Part shown: piece by piece, positions 23,916-31,100 of the stretch
How positions within the stretch are numbered: position 1 is the first letter of the stretch
How the letters are laid out: each line of letters opens with the position of its first letter
NCBI GenBank assembly: GCA_949288685.1
Contig: CASELB010000084.1
Coordinates: 1 to 32,438, forward strand
DNA: 32,438 nt
Source of the DNA: an uncultured bacterium
GTDB lineage: Bacteria > Cyanobacteriota > Vampirovibrionia > Gastranaerophilales > Gastranaerophilaceae
Direction: 5' to 3'
Made by a program: the position numbers and the translations under genes
Notes under the pieces: generated by a model
What the model was told of the DNA's origin: nothing
The model's database searches: none
What the model saw: only the letters and a program-made list of their open reading frames with translations

Positions 23916-25217
23916 TTATAATTGTTCTTCAATGTTAACATCATCAATCAGCAATAAGTAAATGCATTCACCTTGTTTAGCTTTGTAGTTAACCCCCGGA
24001 GTAATAAGTCCGGTAATTAAACCTACAGTACAACCTACAGGGATACCTATACCAAGCGCAGTACCTACTCTTGACGGGTTAGGTATAAATGCCATACTCA
24101 TACCAACACCGGAACCTACAGCGCCGCCGGTAATTGTGTAAAGTAGAACTTTACCGAAAGTAACCCATGGACCTTCTGCTAATCTGCCGTCTTTAGTAAA
24201 TGGTTTACCGGTGATATCAATTACACTGCCGTCCGGTAAAAGAATATGTTTGAAGATTAAGTTAACTCTAGCTTTTTTGTTGAATATTTTAGGATTTTGA
24301 ATGTCCATAATTTCGGCAACAAATCTTGTGCCTTCCGGAAGGACTTTGGTTCCTTCTACAGTGTATAAATCTTTTGGAAGATAGAAGTTAACGATTTCTC
24401 CGCCTTTATGCTTTTTAGAAAGGAATTTTTCTGAGAATGCAATTTGAACTACGTTACCTTGGTTAACAACTTTTTTGAAATTTGTTAAGGTAACAGTATT
24501 GTTAGGAGCTTGTCTGTGAACACACAGGTGTTCAACACCGAGTACAATTTCCTGAGGTTCTTCAACCACAGGTTCTTCATTGTTTCCTAAATATTCATCT
24601 TTTACGACATTGAGCATATCTGCAAGTTTTGCAAGCAATACTGCCGCTTCTGCTCTTGTTAAATCTCTGTTAGGTTCGAGCATTGATTCATCCGGGTGGT
24701 TAACGTATAAACCATAGCTTATAGCCTTTTGGTAAGATAAATCAGCCCAGCCCGGAATGTCGCTTGTATCTTTAAAAGCATCAAGCACTGTTGAGTCAGT
24801 TACCTGTTCTTTTGTGATATGGCTCATTAAGGAGGTAACTTCTGATCTTAAAAGATTTTTTTGAGCTTTAAAAGTTCCGTCTGGATAACCGTAAACAACT
24901 CCTAACTGTTGACCTCTTAAAACATCATCATAGTAGCTGTCGTAAACGGATACATCAGACATGGTATTTGTAATAGTTACATCAAGGTTATCATTTGACA
25001 AAACTTTTAATAAACCTTGAACAAACTGAATTCTTGTAATCGGATTTTCTGGGTTAAAGTTTCCGTTTTCATCTACCGGTAAAATTCCGTCTGTAACGAC
25101 TTTGTTAATTTCCTTGCTTGCCCAGTAAGAATCATCAATTCCGTACTGCGCTAAAACAGGCAGTGTGTTAAGCCCGAACATTGTAGCGGCTAACATTGAT
25201 GCTAATAACTTTTTCAT
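23916..25217 (-). CDS. S-layer homology (SLH) domain protein with glycine-rich hydrophobic C-terminus
   Basis: A 433-aa exported protein. The frame extends to 25310, but AAGAGG upstream and a clean signal peptide (MKKLLASMLAATMFGLNTLP, cleaved after VLA) place the start at 25217. Three SLH repeats follow at about 25-73, 87-134 (YGYPDGTFKAQKNLLRSEV) and 150-202 (DLTRAEAAVLLAKLADML). Next comes an acidic/Pro linker (207-224) and a beta-rich domain. A Gly-rich hydrophobic stretch (LLYTITGGAVGSGVGMSM, then ALGIGIPVGCTVGLITGLIT) could insert in or span a membrane. SLH domains bind secondary wall polymer or peptidoglycan, so this probably bridges wall and outer membrane. Confidence 0.9.
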   Translation of the reverse strand: MKKLLASMLAATMFGLNTLPVLAQYGIDDSYWASKEINKVVTDGILPVDENGNFNPENPITRIQFVQGLLKVLSNDNLDVTITNTMSDVSVYDSYYDDVLRGQQLGVVYGYPDGTFKAQKNLLRSEVTSLMSHITKEQVTDSTVLDAFKDTSDIPGWADLSYQKAISYGLYVNHPDESMLEPNRDLTRAEAAVLLAKLADMLNVVKDEYLGNNEEPVVEEPQEIVLGVEHLCVHRQAPNNTVTLTNFKKVVNQGNVVQIAFSEKFLSKKHKGGEIVNFYLPKDLYTVEGTKVLPEGTRFVAEIMDIQNPKIFNKKARVNLIFKHILLPDGSVIDITGKPFTKDGRLAEGPWVTFGKVLLYTITGGAVGSGVGMSMAFIPNPSRVGTALGIGIPVGCTVGLITGLITPGVNYKAKQGECIYLLLIDDVNIEEQL

Positions 25218-25295
25218 ATATACATACCTCTTAAAATAAAATTCCATCATAATTATAGTATGCTGATTTTTTTTATTCAAGAAAGTAAGAAATTC

Positions 25296-25324
25296 TTTAC
25301 AATTTGACATTGTTTTGGTATATT
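25296..25324 (+). promoter_or_regulatory. promoter of the acetolactate synthase-like gene
   Basis: TTTACA, a 17-nt spacer and TATATT end 9 nt before the ATG at 25334. The predicted leader is 0-3 nt. GGGG at 25328-25331 is too close to act as a normal ribosome-binding site. Confidence 0.5.
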
Positions 25325-25333
25325 TGTGGGGTT

Positions 25334-26932
25334 ATGTTAGCAATTAATCAGCCAAAAATTTACAAATCGGGGGCAGCATTAGTTGTAGAGGCGCTAAAGA
25401 ATTCTTGTGTAACAAATATATTTGGCTACCCCGGAGCGAGTGTGTTGTCGTTATATAATGAACTGGCAGATGTAAAAGAAATTACTCATTGTCTTTGCCG
25501 GCATGAACAGGCATGCGTGCATGCTGCGGAAGGGTATGCAAGAGTGTCCGGAAAACCCGGAGTTGTCCTTGTAACCTCAGGACCGGGGGCGACAAATACT
25601 CTAACAGGAATAGCGGATGCTTACGCAGATTCTACTCCTTTGGTTGTCATAGCGGGGGCGCCAAACAGTAAAGGAGGTAAAGTATTTCAAAATGTTGATT
25701 TTGTTTCGATGGCTAAGCCTGTAGTAAAGGAAATATTTACACCTGATATTGATGACAATGTTTATATGATTATTAAGAAGGCTGTAAATGCTGCGTGCAC
25801 AGGCAAAAAAGGTCCTGTTCTCGTAGAGCTTTCAAGGGCGGTTCTGGAAAATAATTTTGAAGTAACTGATGTGAATGAGGAAATATTACAAACTTCGCAA
25901 GAATTAGATGTATGCGTCTCAGAAATAGTTTCTTTGATTAATTCTGCGGCTTCTCCGCTTTTTATTGTCGGCGGCGGATGCAGGGATGAATTTTATAATA
26001 TTTCCGCTCTGGCGTCTTTAACTGATATTCAGGTTGTTACTACTTTAATGGGCGTAGGTAATATTTCCGCAGATGTAAGTACATATCAGGGTATGATAGG
26101 AGTTAACGGTTCGCTAGCTGCCAATAAAGCTGTTTCAGAGTCTGATTTAATTATTGCATTCGGAGTGGCTTTTAGCGACCGGACAACCTGTAAGTCCGGT
26201 GTATTTGCAAACGGAACGCCTGTAATCAATGTGAATATTGAGCCGTATAAGTTCGGAAATGTAAATGTAGTAAAAGAAGTAAACTGTGATTGCGGTCTTG
26301 TGATTAAACAATTGATAAAAAGCGGAATTGTTAAAAGAGCGGAAAAAGAAAAAAATGCTCCTGTTTTGTCACATTTAAAGACAAACGGCAAAATGAGTAC
26401 GGAAGACGTTTTAAACCTTATAAACTCGTATACAAAAAGTTTAAATCCGGTAATAATTACAGATGTGGGGCAGCACCAGATGATAGCTGCAAAGTGTTTT
26501 GAATTTCATACATCAAAACGATTTTTGACATCGGGAGGCATGGGGACAATGGGTTTTGGACTTCCCGCATCGTGCGGTGTTCATTTTGCGCAGCCTGATT
26601 CGTGTATTATTAATATAACCGGTGACGGCTCTTTTCAGATGAATATTCAGGAACTTGCCACCGTAAGCGAGTATAATGTTCCTGTAAAAATATTTGTTAT
26701 GAATAACGGATACTTAGGGATGATAAGACAAATGCAGGAGAAATTTTTTGGCGGAAAGTGTTATCAGTCAAAAATTTATAACCCTGATTTTATAAAACTT
26801 GCTGAAGGGTATAATATAAAAGGGTATAGGGTTTCGGATGTAAGCGGTTTGTATAATATTTTGCCGGAAGTATTTGCTGAGCGCGAGCCGGTAATAATAG
26901 ATTGTTTTATAGATGAATTTGAAAATGTTTAA
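25334..26932 (+). CDS. acetolactate synthase large subunit-like ThDP enzyme
   Basis: A 532-aa thiamine-diphosphate enzyme. The N-terminal domain has GYPGASVLSLYNEL and the catalytic Glu58 in RHEQACVHAAEGYARVSG. A FAD-fold middle domain follows, and the C-terminal ThDP site is GDGSFQMNIQELA (from 430) ending NN at 457-458. GMGTMGFGLPAS and FQNVDFVSMAKPVVK agree with IlvB. The conserved Trp after GMVRQ (herbicide-site Trp) is Met here (MIRQMQE). No small regulatory subunit or ilvC/ilvD gene is nearby, so catabolic acetolactate or a related pyruvate condensation is possible. The start at ATG 25334 is preferred to an upstream TTG. TTTACA (25296-25301), 17 nt and TATATT (25319-25324) lie just before it. 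Confidence 0.85.
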   Translation: MLAINQPKIYKSGAALVVEALKNSCVTNIFGYPGASVLSLYNELADVKEITHCLCRHEQACVHAAEGYARVSGKPGVVLVTSGPGATNTLTGIADAYADSTPLVVIAGAPNSKGGKVFQNVDFVSMAKPVVKEIFTPDIDDNVYMIIKKAVNAACTGKKGPVLVELSRAVLENNFEVTDVNEEILQTSQELDVCVSEIVSLINSAASPLFIVGGGCRDEFYNISALASLTDIQVVTTLMGVGNISADVSTYQGMIGVNGSLAANKAVSESDLIIAFGVAFSDRTTCKSGVFANGTPVINVNIEPYKFGNVNVVKEVNCDCGLVIKQLIKSGIVKRAEKEKNAPVLSHLKTNGKMSTEDVLNLINSYTKSLNPVIITDVGQHQMIAAKCFEFHTSKRFLTSGGMGTMGFGLPASCGVHFAQPDSCIINITGDGSFQMNIQELATVSEYNVPVKIFVMNNGYLGMIRQMQEKFFGGKCYQSKIYNPDFIKLAEGYNIKGYRVSDVSGLYNILPEVFAEREPVIIDCFIDEFENV

Positions 26933-28710
26933 GGTTTTAGTACTACCATTTCGCAGTTTTTGCAATCAAACTTGAGCGGGTATTTTACTCCTCTGTCGTC
27001 AATAAGATATAATTCTTCTTTGGATTTGCATTTGTTAAGTGCCCATTTTATACAGTGCTTAGTCCTCATAAGTTCTGTTTGATTTACCGGCATTTCTTTT
27101 TCCGGTGCATATTCCTGTATATTACAGCCGGAGTCTTTATAAAATTCTTCTGCATATTTATTGTATACGTTCTCGTGATAATCTCCGATAGTTAGGGGGT
27201 ATTTTGCAAGTTTTATTTCTTTTCCTTCCTGTAATATGTAGTTGTCAAGTCGTTTTGCCATAAGTTTTTCAAAAATGAGCCGCCTCAATGCGTTTATTTG
27301 TGATATCGGATAAAAATCAATATCCTGCTCAATTATCAGTTCTTCTATATAAAAATCAGATTGCCCTGTTTTATTTAACTGGTTTATTAAATTGTTTTTT
27401 GCGGCATCTTTGTTTTTAGGCACGTTACCATCCGGCATGATTTCTTTTATAATATTGCCGTCTTCGTCGATTGCCTGTATATAATTATCCTTAATTAGTA
27501 TTTTACATCCGATTTTTCTGCTTATTTTACTTGTCTCCAGCCGCTTTTCAAAATCAACATCCTGATTTCTGTAAATTTCGGTATTTTGCGGTATATGGAT
27601 ATAATTGTTCGGGAACACTTTATTCCTGTCAACTCTGTTTACGGCAAAACCTTTTAGCTCTCCGTCTTTTGAAAAATAACAAAGTCCGTCCTGCGGGGAT
27701 ATTTTTTGTTCGGTATCAATTATGTAGTAGTTTTTCCCTGCATTTTTAATTATACCCAGTTTTTCACCGATGGATTTTGGAGAATTAAAATTAAAGCAAT
27801 TTTCACGCCCGTTTAAAAAATAAGTTGTGTATCCGCGGTTAAAAGTTTTATTTATATCCGGTTCAAAACCGTTTAGAAATATTTTACCTGAAGATGTCTT
27901 TTTGCTATAGTTGTCCAAAAGATTGCGATAATATAGCGTAACATTTTTAACGTAGTTTTTATCTTTTAGTCTTCCTTCAATTTTGAATGACCTGACACCT
28001 GCGTTTACCATATCCTTTAAATATTTGGATGCGTTAAAATCTTTCAAAGAAAGTAAATATTTGTCTTTTATTAAAATGTTACCGTCTTTATCGTATAGTG
28101 AGTATTTTTTACGGCATGGCTGCGCGCATTCTCCGCGGTTTGCCGAACGTGCTCCGATATACTGGCTTAAGTAACATTGACCGCTGTATGATACACATAA
28201 GGCACCGTGTATAAAACATTCAAGTTCTATATTTGGTGCGTATTCTGCAATTTCTTTGATTTGCTCAATAGATAATTCGCGCGCAAGGACTACTCTTGGC
28301 AAATTCATATTTTCAAAAAATTTAACTTTTTCTTTTGTCCTGTTGTTACATTGCGTGCTCAAATGGAGCGAAATCGGCGGAATTTTATTTTCTAAGGCTA
28401 GTTTTAAAATACCCGTATCCTGTATAATGATAGCGTCTGTTTTTATTTCGTAAAGTTGTCTGATGAGTTCTGCAGCTTTAATTAATTCTTCATCAGAGAG
28501 GATTGTGTTTACGGTAACATATACCTTTACATAAAATTTATGAGCGTACTCAATAATCTCTTTTATATCTTCAATAGTATTCCCTGCATTTTTTCTGGCA
28601 CCAAAAGCATTGGCGCCGATATATACGGCATCTGCACCGGAATTAATTGCTTCAATTGCGGTTTCCTTATCTTTTGCAGGTGATAGAAGTTCTGTTGTAC
28701 GGATTTTCAT
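26929..28710 (-). CDS. U32 family protein (RlhA/TrhP-like RNA hydroxylation family)
   Basis: A 593-aa protein annotated in databases as peptidase U32. The N-terminal barrel begins TELLSPAKDKETAIEAINSG. The U32 signature region at about 164-200 reads ECFIHGALCVSYSGQC then GECAQPC, giving Cys172, Cys179, Cys195 and Cys199, probable iron-sulfur ligands. YegQ/TrhP and RlhA of this family hydroxylate tRNA U34 and 23S rRNA C2501 using prephenate. Length with the long C-terminal extension fits RlhA better than TrhP. The 3' ends of this gene and the acetolactate synthase gene overlap by 4 nt. No Shine-Dalgarno is present; an extended -10 lies 6 nt before the ATG. Confidence 0.85.
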   Translation of the reverse strand: MKIRTTELLSPAKDKETAIEAINSGADAVYIGANAFGARKNAGNTIEDIKEIIEYAHKFYVKVYVTVNTILSDEELIKAAELIRQLYEIKTDAIIIQDTGILKLALENKIPPISLHLSTQCNNRTKEKVKFFENMNLPRVVLARELSIEQIKEIAEYAPNIELECFIHGALCVSYSGQCYLSQYIGARSANRGECAQPCRKKYSLYDKDGNILIKDKYLLSLKDFNASKYLKDMVNAGVRSFKIEGRLKDKNYVKNVTLYYRNLLDNYSKKTSSGKIFLNGFEPDINKTFNRGYTTYFLNGRENCFNFNSPKSIGEKLGIIKNAGKNYYIIDTEQKISPQDGLCYFSKDGELKGFAVNRVDRNKVFPNNYIHIPQNTEIYRNQDVDFEKRLETSKISRKIGCKILIKDNYIQAIDEDGNIIKEIMPDGNVPKNKDAAKNNLINQLNKTGQSDFYIEELIIEQDIDFYPISQINALRRLIFEKLMAKRLDNYILQEGKEIKLAKYPLTIGDYHENVYNKYAEEFYKDSGCNIQEYAPEKEMPVNQTELMRTKHCIKWALNKCKSKEELYLIDDRGVKYPLKFDCKNCEMVVLKP

Positions 28711-28716
28711 ATAGTG

Positions 28717-28725
28717 ATTATAACA
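28717..28725 (-). promoter_or_regulatory. extended -10 promoter of the U32 gene, leaderless
   Basis: Minus-strand TGTTATAAT (TGn plus consensus TATAAT) ends 6 nt before the ATG at 28710. No Shine-Dalgarno is present, so the mRNA likely starts at or beside the ATG. Confidence 0.6.
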
Positions 28726-28792
28726 TAACGGTTAAAAACTTGACTGAATAATTATTGTAATTGTACGATATTTAGTGAGGGAGATTGTAGAT

Positions 28793-29308
28793 ATGATGAA
28801 AAAAATAGCAATTGTAAACGGCGGTGAAGTTCTTGAAACGCTTATAGGATTTTTTAAAAACAGTGATATTGAAATAACTGCAGTAAGCGAGGCAGACGAT
28901 ACGATTTTAAAGTCTAACAGATTTGATTTAATAGTTATAAATGGTTCTGTACAAAAATTTGATAAAAATATTTTTAAGGAAAATACAGTGATAAGACTTC
29001 AACCTTCGCTGCTGCCGTCATTTGATATTAATGAACCTGTAAAAAGTGCATTCCTTGCCGGTGTAAAAGTAAGCGGTGTTACGGTATGTACACTTGATAA
29101 AGACGGGCGAAACGAGAAAATTCTGGCACAATTTCCTGTTTTAATAGATTATGATACCCATTTTGATGAGTTTGAGGAAAATATGCTTAAAACAGAAAAA
29201 ATGTTTTATCCTGTTGTCATAAAATCGATTTTGGAGAATAAACCTTTTACATTTAGCTGTGTTATGGGCGGAGGTTGCAGCGGAAGCTGCAGTACCTGCA
29301 AAAATTAA
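28793..29308 (+). CDS. degenerate PurN-like formyltransferase-fold protein with CxxxCxxC tail
   Basis: A 171-aa protein clearly related to GAR formyltransferase PurN. RLQPSLLPSF (68-77) corresponds to NIHPSLLPAF, AGVKVSGVTVCTLDKDG (89-105) to EAGVKVTGCTVHFVDxxxD, and LKTEKMFYPVVIKSI (132-146) to LxxEHxLYPxVI. The catalytic Asn106 and His108 of PurN are Arg68 and Gln70 here, and the N-terminal phosphate loop GSGSN is absent. A new C-terminal tail GGGCSGSCSTCK carries Cys162, Cys166 and Cys169, a CxxxCxxC metal or Fe-S-like motif. The ATG at 28793 is chosen, with AGGGAG 9 nt upstream; a GTG at 28775 is also in frame. The function is probably not formyl transfer. It is divergent from the U32 gene. 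Confidence 0.78.
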   Translation: MMKKIAIVNGGEVLETLIGFFKNSDIEITAVSEADDTILKSNRFDLIVINGSVQKFDKNIFKENTVIRLQPSLLPSFDINEPVKSAFLAGVKVSGVTVCTLDKDGRNEKILAQFPVLIDYDTHFDEFEENMLKTEKMFYPVVIKSILENKPFTFSCVMGGGCSGSCSTCKN

Positions 29309-30096
29309 TTATTTTCCCTCCGTCGATCATTAATAAATTTTTTAAGGTCGTTTGATAAGTTTACTGACTGGTGTATAAGCATATCATACCTTTTTAAATC
29401 CCCGATATTTTCGGATTCGGAGAGTAAATCTCTTGTGCCGTGCTGAGAAGCTGTATTTCCCTTCCGGTCATTCTGTTGACCGTTTTTACTGTCAATTTTA
29501 TACAGTATTGAATCGAGGTTCATGTTGTGTGATACACCGTTTTTAGCACAAAATTCTTTAACATCCATATTTGCAGGCAGTGTGTATAGCCATTTAATAG
29601 AGTTAATATCATTTGCTGACAGGGAGGTGACTCCGTATTGGTGTGGAGTGTACATTATATCGGTTATGTAAGGACTGTGTCCCAGCCCCAGTCCGTGTCC
29701 GATTTCGTGCAGTATTGTGTGATAAACTTCGTTTTCTGCCATATATTGCTGGTGGATTATTCCGTCTGAGAGCCCTATTGAAACCTCTGCACCGCATAGT
29801 CTTCCGTTTGTGTCATAATTTGTATAACAATGCCCCAGTGCGGTTCGTTCAACCCGTTTCCAGTCAACATTCATGTGAGACTCAAGAAGAACATTTGTAA
29901 TTTTGTATTGAAATTTACCTCCGCTGGCTGCTACCCAGGCATTAAGAGCATCCATTACCATTCTTCTGTAAATAGGGTCTTCTCCTTTTTTTGAATAAAA
30001 GTTCATAGGTGCAATGTATATACTAAGCGGCATAATACACCACCTGATTAATTGACCGTTTCTTATACTGGAATTAAGATATGTTTTACTTTGCAT
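29305..30096 (-). CDS. matrixin-type zinc metalloprotease
   Basis: A 263-aa metzincin. The zinc motif HEIGHGLGLGH gives His130, Glu131, His134 and His140, and the Met-turn is DIMY (Met148). LNAWVAASGGKFQYKI resembles the matrixin N-domain. No signal peptide or propeptide cysteine switch is evident, so how it is exported or silenced is unclear. The C-terminal 100 residues are hydrophilic (Asn, Ser, Asp, Arg) and of unknown role. No Shine-Dalgarno is seen; a -10 hexamer ends 6 nt before the ATG. Its stop overlaps that of the PurN-like gene. Confidence 0.87.
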   Translation of the reverse strand: MQSKTYLNSSIRNGQLIRWCIMPLSIYIAPMNFYSKKGEDPIYRRMVMDALNAWVAASGGKFQYKITNVLLESHMNVDWKRVERTALGHCYTNYDTNGRLCGAEVSIGLSDGIIHQQYMAENEVYHTILHEIGHGLGLGHSPYITDIMYTPHQYGVTSLSANDINSIKWLYTLPANMDVKEFCAKNGVSHNMNLDSILYKIDSKNGQQNDRKGNTASQHGTRDLLSESENIGDLKRYDMLIHQSVNLSNDLKKFINDRRRENN

Positions 30097-30112
30097 ACTT
30101 TTATTGTATAAT
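30085..30112 (+). promoter_or_regulatory. promoter of ybaB-recR
   Basis: TTTACT (30085-30090), a 16-nt spacer and consensus TATAAT (30107-30112) lie about 45 nt upstream of ybaB. Its -10 shares two bases with the opposing matrixin -10. Confidence 0.55.
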
Positions 30113-30131
30113 AAATTAACAATGAGGTAAA
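30103..30131 (-). promoter_or_regulatory. promoter of the matrixin gene, leaderless
   Basis: On the minus strand TTTACC (complement of 30126-30131), 17 nt and TACAAT (complement of 30103-30108) end 6 nt before the ATG at 30096. No Shine-Dalgarno is present. Confidence 0.5.
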
Positions 30132-30157
30132 TATAATTAAGGGGAGGAATTCGGATT

Positions 30158-30502
30158 ATGATGAATATGATGAATATAGTAAAACAGGCACAGCAGTTTC
30201 AGAAAAAAATGAAGGATTTGCAAGATGAACTTGCTAAAACGGATGTTGAAATTGCAGCGGCAAATAATGCCGTAAAGGTAGTATATACCGGTCAGGCTCA
30301 CTTTAAATCATTAAAACTTTCAAAGAACGCGATTTCACCGGATAACCCTGAAAGTGTTTCAGATGATACTTTAGAAATGCTTGAAGATTTGTTAAATGCA
30401 GCATTAAAAGAGGCAGATACAAAGGCTACACAGCTTTTTGAAGAAAAAACCGGCGCTGTTGCCAAAGGCTTAAATTTACCTAATATTCCGGGTTTGTTCT
30501 AA
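30158..30502 (+). CDS. ybaB: YbaB/EbfC nucleoid-associated protein
   Basis: A 114-aa small dimeric DNA-binding protein. Signs are MMNIVKQAQQFQKKMKDLQD at the N-terminus, the central region from VKVVYTGQAHFKSLKLS, and the helix EMLEDLLNAALKEADTKA. GGGGAGG precedes the ATG; a second in-frame ATG lies one codon later. recR follows after 1 nt, the widely conserved ybaB-recR arrangement. Confidence 0.93.
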   Translation: MMNMMNIVKQAQQFQKKMKDLQDELAKTDVEIAAANNAVKVVYTGQAHFKSLKLSKNAISPDNPESVSDDTLEMLEDLLNAALKEADTKATQLFEEKTGAVAKGLNLPNIPGLF

Positions 30503-30503
30503 T

Positions 30504-31100
30504 ATGATTTATCCGAAATCAATTGCGGCTTTAATTGAACAGTTCCAGAAATTTCCTTCAATAGGACAAAAATCCGCACAGAGAATGGCTTTTCATGTCT
30601 TGAAAATGCCGCTGTCCGAGGTGGAAAAGTTTGCTAATGCCATAGTTGAAGCGAAAAAAAATACGTGTACGTGTGAAATTTGTTATAATATTTCGACTGA
30701 ATCACCCTGCGAAATATGTCAGTCTCCCAAGCGCGACAGGTCAATAATTTGTGTTGTGGCAGAAACCAAAGACTTGATTGCCATTGAAAAAACAAACGAG
30801 TATAACGGGCTTTATCATGTTTTGCAAGGGGTAATTTCTCCTATGGAGGGAATAGGAGTTGATGATATAAGAATAAAAGAACTTCTTAACAGACTTGTGG
30901 ATGACAGAGTTAAGGAGGTTATTCTTGCGCTAAATCCTAATGTTGAAGGTGAGGCAACATGTCTGTACCTCACCAAACTTATTAAACCCTTTGGTATTAA
31001 AATATCAAGAATAGCATTCGGACTTCCTGTCGGAGCGGATTTGGAGTTTGCGGACGAAATTACTCTTGCCAAAGCAATTGAAGGCAGGCGTGATATTTAG
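30504..31100 (+). CDS. recR: recombination mediator protein RecR
   Basis: A 198-aa protein that loads RecA at gaps with RecO/RecF. It has the helix-hairpin-helix FPSIGQKSAQRMAFHVL (17-33) and the four-Cys zinc finger CTCEICYNISTESPCEIC. The Toprim domain starts at SIICVVAET, and HVLQGVISPMEGIG is the usual signature. The RecR-specific GLPVGADLEFADE lies near the end. It has no own ribosome-binding site and relies on coupling to ybaB, which stops 1 nt before. Its stop codon overlaps that of the convergent ligase gene. Confidence 0.96.
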   Translation: MIYPKSIAALIEQFQKFPSIGQKSAQRMAFHVLKMPLSEVEKFANAIVEAKKNTCTCEICYNISTESPCEICQSPKRDRSIICVVAETKDLIAIEKTNEYNGLYHVLQGVISPMEGIGVDDIRIKELLNRLVDDRVKEVILALNPNVEGEATCLYLTKLIKPFGIKISRIAFGLPVGADLEFADEITLAKAIEGRRDI

